From Tranzscheliella williamsii (Eukaryota; Basidiomycota; Ustilaginomycetes; Ustilaginales; Ustilaginaceae): DNA of 64,000 nt. Shown here piece by piece: positions 33,360-42,389 of the stretch (position 1 is its first letter; each line of letters begins with the position of its first letter). Location of the stretch: positions 1 through 64,000 of the forward strand of contig JALBYF010000082.1 in assembly GCA_023212725.1 (NCBI GenBank), written 5' to 3'. Below the pieces are notes generated by a model. That model did not search any database. It was not told the DNA's origin and saw only the letters and a list, made by a program, of their open reading frames with translations. The position numbers and the translations under genes were made by a program.

Positions 33360-34114
33360 CAATTGCCCCAGTTCAATTGCGCGTGCTTTCCGGGATCTCC
33401 CAGCGCACGCACTACGTTGCTGTACTCCAAAGCGATTCGGGCACGGATGCATACGACTATAGAAACCGCTCGAAAGTTCTGATATGTGCTGTCCCAGCGA
33501 AGGATACCGTAGCGGCATGGCGTGAAGTGTATGGGTGACGAGACTGTTTGTTAGATCTACGCCCAGCGTTTTGTCGAAACATGTGAGGTCACGCAGGAAG
33601 AAGTCACAAGTGGTGCGCGTCCTGTCCAAAAAGGCGGAGGAGAACCGTCTAGAATTCGCGCGACTCTTCGATATGTTTCTTGCGTGCGTTGTAGAGTGGC
33701 AAATCGCGATGACATTACATCGGCAGCGTGACATTTCCATATTGTTCCTTCTCTGACGCACGGTGCGTCTGTTTGCCACGCCGAAGGTCACAACAATGCG
33801 AACATGAAGCTGAGCAGGCCCGATAGCATTCTCGAAGGCAGTGGAGCTTTCCAGCCGTAGCACCGAACGGCGGTTTGAGTTACTCGCTCGCTCGCAATGT
33901 TGTGCTGAGCGTTGGGCAAGACTGCAGTAAGCATTGGCGCTACACCATGAAGCAGGTTTCTGTGGGCTGGACGAAAGGTATATTAACCCGGCCTTGACGA
34001 CGAACGGATCTGGCCGTCCCTCAGCTCAAATCAGACATCCAAAGCCAAGAAGATCTCTCTTACACTCGACGCAGTTGCGAAAGCAAACCACTCCACTCTA
34101 CCCTTGCCCGTTTG
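33360..34114. promoter_or_regulatory. intergenic region and Hsp20 promoter
   Basis: A TATA-like tatattaa at 33979-33986 lies about 130 bp upstream of the Hsp20 ATG. A single inverted heat-shock-element half pair (ttctcgaa) is at 33829-33836. That is weak, since a functional element normally has three units. No gene is seen in the interval. Confidence 0.4.
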
Positions 34115-34825
34115 ATGAAGCAAACACTCCGCCTGCCATTGCAGAGCGTACCTCTCAGCCGAACTCTCGCTAGACCATCAACTTCAGCTGCTATCAAGCG
34201 TATCGCACCTACCACCGCCACTCGCACCTTCAACACTTCCAACATGGCGCTTTTCCGAAACAACCTGTTCAGGTCTCCCTTTGACGACTTTGACACGTCG
34301 GTTCCTTCGCTCTTCCGAGATCTGCTGAACCCTTACGGCGGCGCACTGACTCGACCGCAGCAGGATCTCTTCCAGGGCGAGCGTCTCTGGACGGGCCCTC
34401 GCATTGACTTGCACGAAGAGGACACCAAGTTTGTGCTAACGGCCGAACTGGCGGGCGTCAAGAAGGAGGACATCAAGATCAATGTCGACGCGGACCGCCG
34501 ACGACTCACTCTCGAGGGCCACCTGAAGAGCGAGTATACTTCTCCCCCTGCCGCATCTGACAGCGGCGCGGACAAGGCCACCGAAGCCAGCTCTTCGCAG
34601 ACGGTGGCCAAGAAGGAAAACGGTGAAACGGCGGTCGGACATCCGCTGGTCTCGGAGCGCGTGTTCGGCCACTTTGCGCGAAGCTTCACGCTGCCTCCCA
34701 CCGCCAACCTCTCGGAGGACAGCGGCCTCAAGGCGCGCTTCGACAACGGCCTCCTCAAGCTCGAGATCGCCAAGAAGCACGAAGAGCACTCCAAGACCCG
34801 ACAGATCGCCATTGAGGGCGCCTGA
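34115..34825 (+). CDS. small heat-shock protein (Hsp20/alpha-crystallin), 236 aa
   Basis: An ATP-independent holdase that keeps unfolding proteins soluble and hands them to Hsp70/Hsp104. The alpha-crystallin domain runs from about residue 90 (PRIDLHEEDTKFVLTAELAG) to about 228 and ends with the conserved GLLKLEIAKK. It is split by a ~45-residue Ser/Ala/Lys insertion (about 142-180), as seen in the Hsp30-type proteins of several fungi. Residues 1-43 before the internal Met44 (34244) are rich in Arg, Ser, Thr and Leu and lack acidic residues, so the longer product looks mitochondrially targeted, while initiation at Met44 (MALFRNNLF) would give a typical cytosolic start. I used the first ATG. 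A TATA element lies upstream. Confidence 0.92.
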   Translation: MKQTLRLPLQSVPLSRTLARPSTSAAIKRIAPTTATRTFNTSNMALFRNNLFRSPFDDFDTSVPSLFRDLLNPYGGALTRPQQDLFQGERLWTGPRIDLHEEDTKFVLTAELAGVKKEDIKINVDADRRRLTLEGHLKSEYTSPPAASDSGADKATEASSSQTVAKKENGETAVGHPLVSERVFGHFARSFTLPPTANLSEDSGLKARFDNGLLKLEIAKKHEEHSKTRQIAIEGA

Positions 34826-36149
34826 GCTGTCGTGCTGAGCGACCGCCCGTGGCTACGCTTCCCTGCTCCCCTTTCCACAGTCCGAGTTTGATGGTTTCCG
34901 TGACCGGCCCACACGTTTCGCGCTCCCCCTCATCGCATCAGTACCCTCATCATACCTACAGTAAGAACCTACAGTAACCACTCGCATAAGTTGTTCCACT
35001 TTTCTGCATGTCCGTATTAGCATCTTAGCATATCCGCATATCGAAGTCATCTCTGTCTCTCCAGCCAAAGCAAGAGATACGAGCTCGTAAATGAGTGTGA
35101 GTGACAAGTAGACGTTGGACCTAACAGCAAGCCCGGCGACTTCTTTCGAAGCCTATACTCACTGTTTTTACGGAAATGATTCACATTGCACCGGAGAATT
35201 GGTGCGTAACTCGTATCGTATGCGGAGGCGCGCACCACATCACAAGAGTATTCCGATCCGAGGTGATTGACGCAAGCTAGTGTTTCTTTGCACCGTTAGC
35301 GCGCTTGCTGTGAGGCTGTGTCGGCCTGCTTCTGGCCAGCACCGGTAGCGCCGAGACACTCTGACATCTTACAATAGTCCGATATAGCGCGGCTAACTCT
35401 GATGGGATTTAGAAGCGCGAGTAACCTTGCACGACTAACCTTGCTCTGTCTGACCTACCAGCGCGAATAATCTTGATGCGACATTCCGACGGCCCTAGCA
35501 GTACCGGTTGCTTGAGCTCCTTGCACAGCTGCGGAACTGCTATGAGGTGTGCGTCGCTTGCATGTCTACCACACGCTTCGACGTACTGTGACTGCACCAT
35601 GTCTCGGGTCGAAAAAGGGGCTGGCAGGCAGCACGCGGGCTGTTGGCTACTGGCTGATGGTTACCGGCGGGGCTTAACAACTGAAGCGCGCGCATGCCGA
35701 AGGCTGTGTTACGGTAAACTAGTCCATGTATGGCGGTGAATTAGGGCGTTGTATGTATCGGTGTCGTTCTTTTCCTGAGAATCACAAATCCAAGCTAGCG
35801 ACGGTCGGATCTGCCGGAGGTGATTTAGCGTCGGTGCTGCGCCAGTCAGCTCAGCGTTTCTACCGTGAGCGCGCCTGACCATCCGATGCCGCATATCAAC
35901 CTTGACCATCTTAGCCACTATCGAGCCTTGATCCTCTTAGCGTCTGCCGTTGCGTGACGACTTGGCGCGTCCGAGCCTCACATCTACAGTTGTACCGTCA
36001 ACGTAACGGATGTTCGGCTACTTTCCGCAACGCCCTGCTGCCTTGCTGTTCTGTCCCGACGCAGCTTGCCTTGCCACCACCATCTCGTTTCATAGTGACT
36101 GGCTCACTATCGCACTTTCCTTCAACCGCTGCTGCTGCTCCCCCGCATT
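34826..36149. other. intergenic, nothing recognised
   Basis: About 1.3 kb between the Hsp20 and PLC-like genes. It has small direct duplications (for example cctacagtaa twice at about 34956-34978) and no protein-like frame. The part from about 36040 on is pyrimidine-rich and probably leader. Confidence 0.4.
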
Positions 36150-37823
36150 ATGACGCAGGCGTCGACCGCTTCCACCATGACCAGACTCCTGGCGCTGCTT
36201 GTGCTCGCCGCACTCGTGCTCAGCTCCACCCCCGCCCACGCCCTGCCCAAACCCACCGCCGCCCTTGAGCCCCGCCAGGCCATCAGTGTCTGCCAGCCCA
36301 TACACGCTAGCTTCCATTGTGACGCCGCCGTTCCCAACAGCAACCCTGCGAAGCGTGCCGAGCATGAAGCTGCCTTGCAGGTGAAGCGCGCGGAGGAGGC
36401 AGCCTTAGTCAAACGAGCCGAAGAAGCTGCTTTACTCAAGAGGAAGGCAGAAGAGGAAGCTTTACTCAAGAGGAAGGAGGAAGAGCAGGCTTTACTCAAG
36501 AGGAAGGCGGAAGAACAAGACCGCGCCTCTGCTCTGGAAGCCCGCCAGGCCATCAGCGTCTGCCAGCCTGTCCATGCCAGCTTTCATTGTGACGCCGCCG
36601 TTCCCAAGACCAACCCCGCGAAGCGGATGGAACAAAAGGCCATGGTTAAACGAGCCTCGGTGTGCAACGGCGATGCTTCACTCTGCAGCAGGCTCTATTC
36701 GAACGTCACCTACATTGGAGCCCACGACAGCTATGCTGTCGGCTCGCTCGATCAGGCCACTACGGGGCGGAACCAAGAGCAAAACGTCACTCAGCAGCTC
36801 GACGATGGCATTCGACTCCTTCAGATCCAGGCCCACACCAGCTCCAACTCGACCTCGGGATCCGGCATCGACTTATGCCATTCTTCGTAAGTACACCCTC
36901 ACTCGCGCCCTGCAGCTGTCGGGCACTTCGCACAGCTCGACAGCCTGACCCGTCCCACTTCATTTCCCTGTGCGCGGATCCTGACCGCATTTCATTTATC
37001 AATCGCACCCCGCTACTTGCCTAATGAAAACAGCTGCTCGCTTGTCAACGGCGGCACGCTAGAATCGTACCTGGAAAAGGTGAAGAGCTGGGTGGACAGC
37101 AACCCAAACGAGGTCATTACCATTCTCATGGTCAATTCGGACGATCAGCCCGCATCGAAGTTCGCTTCGGCCTTTGAGAGCACCGGACTGAGCAGTAATG
37201 TCTACAGCCCTGCCTCGGCTGCTACTGACAAGTCCTCTTGGCCGACGCTCGGGTCCCTCATCGACTCGGGCAAGACTGTTGTCACCTTTATGGACAACTC
37301 GGCCGACACCACTTCCGTCTCCTACATTTTGCCCGAATTTCAGAACATCTGGGAGAACCCGTATGATCAGACGGCGATCCCCTTCAACTGCTCTGTTGAC
37401 AGGATCAACCAGGGCAGCTCATCGTCCAATCTGATGTACCTGGCCAATCACTATCTCGACAACACTTTCAACCTCTTTGGCACCAACGCCTTTGTGCCCA
37501 ACACGGCCGAGATCACCACCACCAACGGCGTTGACTCGGTCCTTACCGACGTCAACAACTGTGCCAGCATGTACTCCTCCTACCCTACCTTTGTCTTGAC
37601 CGACTTTTACGACCAGGGCCAGGGAAGCGTCTTCGAAGCAGCAGCAAAGATGAATGGCGTCACCTATGTTGCCAAGCCTATCGGTAACTCCTCCGATAGT
37701 GGCTCCAGCTCCGGCTCTGCCTCGTCGAGCAACAGCCCGGCAGCCGGTATGTCATCGCACCTCGCCGCCACCGTCCCCGTCCTTATCTTCTCTGTGGCTG
37801 CGCTGGTAGCTTCGCTGCTCTGA
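36150..37823 (+). CDS. secreted GPI-anchored PLC-like phosphodiesterase with Lys-Arg-rich repeat propeptide, 508 aa
   Basis: Exon 1 is 36150-36886 and exon 2 is 37034-37823; the 147-bp intron joins them in phase 2 (DLCHSS-CSLVNGG). A signal peptide is at about residues 10-31 (Met10, at 36177, may be the true start). A pro-region with eight Lys-Arg pairs (68, 79, 88, 97, 107, 117, 158, 167) follows. It includes two near-identical 27-residue segments (41-67 and 131-157), each with two Cys (48/57, 138/147), and a run of short AEEAALLKR-type repeats. Right after the last pair, SVCNGD opens a PI-PLC X-like TIM barrel with His192 (GAHDSY) and His229 (LQIQAH), the two histidines expected for this fold. 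The C-terminus has a Ser/Gly-rich stalk and a terminal hydrophobic tail (about 486-508) fitting GPI attachment. Kexin processing would free the enzyme and small peptides. The KR/E/A run might alternatively be a charged helix. Confidence 0.85.
36271..36625 (+). repeat. in-frame duplicated 85-bp unit in the PLC propeptide
   Basis: The unit 36271-36355 is repeated at 36541-36625, exactly 270 bp (90 codons) downstream, with only about nine base differences, several of them silent. Each copy encodes a Cys-containing peptide (QAISVCQP, HASFHCDAAVP) that ends at a Lys-Arg pair. Such conservation points to a recent duplication or to selection on the peptide. Confidence 0.85.
36429..36518 (+). repeat. 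three 30-bp tandem units in the PLC propeptide
   Basis: Units start at 36429, 36459 and 36489, each beginning gctttactcaagaggaag and encoding ALLKRK followed by a Glu-rich spacer. Each unit carries one Lys-Arg pair. Confidence 0.88.
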
Positions 37824-38016
37824 TCCGAGCCATGTAATGACAAGCGCATGCTTGAACACCACCACACCACTTGCGGAAATGGACACATCCAATCTCTGTG
37901 GACTGCAGTCTAGGCTCTGTTGCGCCCATCTCTTCGTCTATGCATGTGCGTAAGCCGAATCGGTGTGCCGGATCACTGCGAAACAGAGAAAACAGGATGG
38001 AGAGAGTGCGTGGGGA

Positions 38017-40506
38017 TTAGTCTTCACCGAACTGGATCTTGCCGCCGGGGAAGGCGCCGAATTGGGGCTGTGGCGGGGGTTGGCTGGCGAGTGGCTGCGG
38101 GGAGGGAGGCTGACGCGATCTCGGTGTGGTGCGAGTGTGGGAGGCGGGTGGGGGATGCTGTGGTGCGGGGGATTCGAGGGAAGTTTGGGCGAGATGGTGG
38201 ACGAGGTAGTGGAGGTCGACCTGGCGGGCGCGGGCCCAGTCCTTGACTTGGTCGCGGAAGGCGGTGAGGATCTTGGCGAGGGCGTTATAGAAGTCGAGGC
38301 CCTCGATGAGATTGCTGGAGAGTTCGCGATAGTGGACGTAAGCGGCGTCGAGGTTCTGGAGGGCCTTTTCGCGGCGGAGGAGGGAGGGGTCGGAGCGACG
38401 GGCATGGATGAAGGCGGCGTTGCAGTCGCGGATGCGCGCGAGCAGCGAGTCCTGCTGAGCTGCCGAGGCGTCGAGGTCGTGCTGGAAGTGTGTGTAGTTG
38501 GAAAGCTGGCGCTCAAAGAGTTCTTCGAAGTCGGCGGCGGCGAGCGGGTGAGCGGGGTTCGCCGCAAGGGTGGCGGCGTCGCGCAGGACGAGCGGGCGGA
38601 TGTCGTCGGCAGCGGCGGCGGCTTTCGCCTCGGCGAGGCACGCCGCACGTGCGTCAAGCACGTCGTCGAGCCGCTCCAGCTCGGCACGCAGCACGCGAAC
38701 CGCCTGCACCTGCCCCGCCGAGCTCGGCGCCGACGACCCTTGCGCCGCCGGCACAAACGCCTCCAAATCCGCATGCCCGCGCGAGAGCACACCGATCAAA
38801 TCCTCCCAATCGTCGAGTTTCTTCTTGACCACCTCGTCCGACGCCGCCGCGCGCACCAGCGTCTCATGGTACTCTGCCGCCTGCGCCTTCAAATCGCCGT
38901 TCACCTGCCCGCTCGCCGGCCGCGTCCAGCCGTGCGCTGGGAACGGCGTCCGCGCCGAACTGTCCTCACGCTCCTCCTGCTCGATCAGCGCCAGCGTCTC
39001 GGCCAGCACGTCCCGGTCCGCCGCCGCCACGCGCGCCACATCCTGCGCCAGCCGATAGAGCCGATCGATACCGCCTTCGGCCGTCACCTCTTCGTGCTTG
39101 CGCAAGAGCCCCGGTGGAAGCCCCATCGGCTGCTCTAGCGCCTGCAGTGAGCCCGGCAGGTTAAGGCTCTGAAGCGTGCTGCTCGCCACTGCATCCAACT
39201 CGTCGCGCCGGCTGGCGATCTTGTCGCGGACCAACGAGTCCTTGCGGTCGTCGTACACGCTGATCGCCAGATGGACACCGTAGGGGACGAGCTCGGCAAA
39301 GAGCGGCTTGCCCAGCGCGGGCGCGGGCGCGTCGCGCAGCAGCGGAATCGGGTCAGCGACCTCCACCGGCACCACCGCCTTGACCATGGCGGCAGCGGCG
39401 ATCGGTGCCAGATTCGCCGCTGAGGTGACCGGCTCGAGGTAGATGAGATCATTGTCGCGTGTGCCGCGGCTGATGTTGGACTGCAGGATCTGCTGGAGGC
39501 TCTTGAGGTCGTTGACGATGGCGTCGCTGACGCCGCGTCTCGCCGCGTCGAGCGCGCGCTTGACGTGGCCCTCGGCAACCTGGAGGCGTCCTAGTTCGTC
39601 GCCGTACCGGTTGGCCGCCAGATCCTCGCATGCCTTGCGGTACTGCGCCGCCGCTGCAAAGTGCCACTTCTTGACGGCCATGTGGCTCTCCCACCCCGCT
39701 GGAAGCGCGGCGTTGGCGCCGACATGGCCTTCGGCTGGGGCTGCCATCGCATCGAGCGCCGCCGAATAATACTCGGACACCTTTTCGGCCAGCTTGGCGA
39801 TGGTGGCGTCCTTAAGCTTGTCGACGACCGCCTTCTGCCAGAAACACTCCTGCGCCTGGGCGAGCATCAGGTCGCGGAGACAGCGGAGCAGCGGCTCGCC
39901 GAGGTCGGAGGAGGGGGGTTTGAGGTGGTGCAGGTCGTGGGCGAGATGGTCGAGGATGTGCTGCAGGACACCCGCGGCATTCTGGAACCAGGCAGTGGCG
40001 CGCCGGATGGACTCCTTCTCGGCGCGGGGCTCGGCGCAACCCAGGCTGGAGTAGAGACTGGCGAGACTGAAAAGCACATTGGCGCGCTCGTAGACGAGGT
40101 CGGGATGTGCCACCGTGTCGCTGGTGGCATAGCTGGTGGCCGATTGCGGGTGCGCCTCTGCAGCCGTATTCGCTTCCAGTGCGCCTGCTATGCCGCCGGT
40201 CCAGGACGGCAGCGCGGGCGGACACGACAGCGTCCACGGAAACGAGAGGCCGATGTTGCTCGGGAACTTGGTGGCGAAGAAGACGAGCTGCGCATGGTAG
40301 CGCAGTGGCGCATCGACTGCCGACACATGCACCTCCAGCGAACACACATTGTCGCGGAGCCGGCCGAACTCACGCACGTCGCTGACAAAGGCGTCCGGAT
40401 GCGTATCCGTATAGTGCTCGCCAATGTAGCTGCGGATCGCTGTGGCGAGGGCGCTCGACAGCGCGGGCGTCCGCTTGGGCGGAATGGCCAGGATGTTTTT
40501 CGGCAT
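38017..40506 (-). CDS. RIM20: BRO1-domain pH-response scaffold Rim20/PalA-like, 829 aa
   Basis: Start at the first ATG, 40506 (MPKNILAIPPKRT); an intronless minus-strand frame. Rim20/PalA binds the ESCRT-III subunit Snf7 through its BRO1 domain and the transcription factor Rim101/PacC through its V domain, allowing alkaline-induced proteolysis of the factor by Rim13 at endosomes. The BRO1 domain spans about residues 3-370 (DLVYERANVLFSLASLYSS is the central helical signature). The coiled V-shaped domain follows to about 750, and a Pro/Gln-rich tail ends in GGKIQFGED. The N-terminal IPPKRT...L.SAL..AI..YI pattern fits PalA/Rim20 better than the vacuolar-sorting paralogue Bro1. It shares a 327-bp divergent promoter region with TSR2. 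Confidence 0.85.
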   Translation of the reverse strand: MPKNILAIPPKRTPALSSALATAIRSYIGEHYTDTHPDAFVSDVREFGRLRDNVCSLEVHVSAVDAPLRYHAQLVFFATKFPSNIGLSFPWTLSCPPALPSWTGGIAGALEANTAAEAHPQSATSYATSDTVAHPDLVYERANVLFSLASLYSSLGCAEPRAEKESIRRATAWFQNAAGVLQHILDHLAHDLHHLKPPSSDLGEPLLRCLRDLMLAQAQECFWQKAVVDKLKDATIAKLAEKVSEYYSAALDAMAAPAEGHVGANAALPAGWESHMAVKKWHFAAAAQYRKACEDLAANRYGDELGRLQVAEGHVKRALDAARRGVSDAIVNDLKSLQQILQSNISRGTRDNDLIYLEPVTSAANLAPIAAAAMVKAVVPVEVADPIPLLRDAPAPALGKPLFAELVPYGVHLAISVYDDRKDSLVRDKIASRRDELDAVASSTLQSLNLPGSLQALEQPMGLPPGLLRKHEEVTAEGGIDRLYRLAQDVARVAAADRDVLAETLALIEQEEREDSSARTPFPAHGWTRPASGQVNGDLKAQAAEYHETLVRAAASDEVVKKKLDDWEDLIGVLSRGHADLEAFVPAAQGSSAPSSAGQVQAVRVLRAELERLDDVLDARAACLAEAKAAAAADDIRPLVLRDAATLAANPAHPLAAADFEELFERQLSNYTHFQHDLDASAAQQDSLLARIRDCNAAFIHARRSDPSLLRREKALQNLDAAYVHYRELSSNLIEGLDFYNALAKILTAFRDQVKDWARARQVDLHYLVHHLAQTSLESPAPQHPPPASHTRTTPRSRQPPSPQPLASQPPPQPQFGAFPGGKIQFGED

Positions 40507-40833
40507 CTTCACAGCATCCAGCAGAGCAGTGCCGCTTCAGTTGGTCGCAATGCCTGGCTTCCAGGCTGCCGGGTGGAACCGTCGAGAAGGAAGATCAGCT
40601 CGGGCCGGGCCAAGAGGCTAGCTATCTGTCCTTCAGCGCCTCCACCTCACCTTCGCCACCGCAACTTAACACATTATTCTTTTCTCTCGCACGAGAAATA
40701 AGCAGGCGGCAAGCGGAAATCGGAAGTCGGTTCAGGTTGATTGTGATTCACTTGTGGAACTTTTCAGTGGAGTAGCAATTTGGCCCTGCGCTCCTCCTGC
40801 TCGACACCCAACACTCTTACATTTTCAACCAAG
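40507..40833. promoter_or_regulatory. divergent promoter region RIM20/TSR2
   Basis: A 327-bp interval between the two divergent start codons. It must serve both genes. No TATA box is evident. Confidence 0.5.
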
Positions 40834-41538
40834 ATGTCGGCACCTCAGGCAAGCACGTCTGCGTCTGCGAGCGGAGAGGTGGATGCTGAACAGCCCACAC
40901 CTCAGCAGCTGCTGTTTGCTCGCTCCATTATCCTCACGTTCCAGCTCTGGCCGGCCATGCGTCTCGCGGTCTCCGAGGAGTGGGGTGGCCCTGACAGCGC
41001 CGAGAAGCGCGACTTTCTGATCTCGCATCTCTGCGACGAGCACGGCAAGCCCGGGTCTGCCTTTGAGCCCGAGCTGGACGATCTAGCCGAGGTTTTGGAG
41101 GGCTACCTCGTCGACGAGTACGAGTGTCGCCTCGAGGACGGATCGCCAGACTGGGTCGCCGGCCGCATTGTCGGGCTCCACCGTGCGATCTTCGGCTCCG
41201 ATGACCCTGCCAAAGGCGCCAATGCGGTAGCAGAGCTTGAGAAGGCCTACGAAGAGCTCAAAGGCAAAAAGTCACACATCGAAAGCGGCCCAGAAGCGCC
41301 CACCGTCTCCCTCAATGACGACGAGATGTGGCAAGACGACAACGAGACCGACCCTGCCGTCCGAGCCGCCAGGCATATGGCAGCCAGCCACGGCGGCGTC
41401 ACCTCGGCCGACAGCCTCGGCGCCCAAGCCGGCCAAGAACGTCAGCAACGTCTCGAACAACAGAGACCCGCAAGGCAGGAACCCATCGTCGACGACGACG
41501 GCTTCGAAACCGTCGGCTCGCGTCGGCGAAAGAAGTGA
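40834..41538 (+). CDS. TSR2: pre-rRNA processing protein Tsr2, 234 aa
   Basis: Tsr2 is an escortin that extracts ribosomal protein eS26 from its importin and delivers it to 90S/40S precursors; it is also needed for 20S pre-rRNA maturation. The start is the first ATG, 40834 (MSAPQAST). The helical domain, about residues 22-135, carries the family features FARSIILTFQLWPAMRLAV, EEWGGPDSAEKR and YECRLEDGSPDWVA. The C-terminal half is acidic and Gln/Arg-rich, ending in a short basic tail (VGSRRRKK). Length is close to yeast Tsr2 (205 aa). The acidic tail would suit binding of the very basic eS26. Confidence 0.93.
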   Translation: MSAPQASTSASASGEVDAEQPTPQQLLFARSIILTFQLWPAMRLAVSEEWGGPDSAEKRDFLISHLCDEHGKPGSAFEPELDDLAEVLEGYLVDEYECRLEDGSPDWVAGRIVGLHRAIFGSDDPAKGANAVAELEKAYEELKGKKSHIESGPEAPTVSLNDDEMWQDDNETDPAVRAARHMAASHGGVTSADSLGAQAGQERQQRLEQQRPARQEPIVDDDGFETVGSRRRKK

Positions 41539-42389
41539 AACTGTCAGCTATACACCCTGCCTGTCCATGCTCCACCCAGTTGACCATACCAGCCAATACT
41601 ATCAATTATCTGTTGATGTTTGCGCCGACCGCCCCCAGTCGCTTTGGGTTGACCGCTGATAATATGATCTAACCAGAATAACATGAAAATTCAGCCTGGA
41701 AAACTGTCTCGAATTTCAGCTTAAAAAAGAGAAATGAAGTCCGTGTTGTGTTTGCTGTGTTAAGTTACACCACACTACCGGTGACATCTGTCCAACAAGT
41801 CATATCACATCGTGACGTCTTCCGTACCTGCTGTGCTGCTGGTCTTGTCCAACGAAGCTGGCCGTGCTTGTCGTATTGGGCCAAACATGTATGCTGTGCC
41901 TGGTGCTGCGTCCTGCGCAAGAAGCATCTGCCTGTTGGTCGCGCTTCTAGTTTCACACTAGCAGGATCGACATTGCAGGACCGCTGCGCAGCGCCACACT
42001 TCTCTCCCCCCCTGGATCCTTAGGCCCATAGCCTCACGATGCCAACTTCTACTCAGGGCCCCCCTTTATCTCTGGCCAGCAGTAGCAAGCATGTGACCCT
42101 CCCAGCCTCGATCTGCTCTCTCCCACCTTGCCAAGCTAGGCCGCTTCCATCTGTGTTTTCGTTATTCCTCCTTGCACGTCACCGCTTCTCTTATCACCAG
42201 CAGTCCTGTCCTCGTCGTACCACCACTCACTCCTTGGTCGCCATACACCCTTTGCCTCAGTGGCTACCAAGACTCTATCAAAAAACGCCGCAGCCTTCTC
42301 AGTTCTGAGCACTGCTGCTAGTTGGCACCGTCATTCACCGCCTTGCACCCAGCAGTCAAAAGCCTGTTTCGAGCTGACGTCGGGTCACC
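41539..42389. other. intergenic, pyrimidine-rich leader at right
   Basis: About 0.85 kb between TSR2 and the next plus-strand gene. From about 42090 the plus strand is C/T-rich, as in other leaders here. No supported gene. Frames upstream of 42390 could hide a short 5' exon of the membrane protein. Confidence 0.4.

Noticed and set aside
33829..33836. Heat-shock element in front of Hsp20
   Set aside because: Only one inverted half-site pair is found; a functional element normally needs three alternating units, so it was not listed as a site.
38490..39138. Plus-strand frames in the RIM20 region
   Set aside because: Shadows of the minus-strand BRO1-domain gene.
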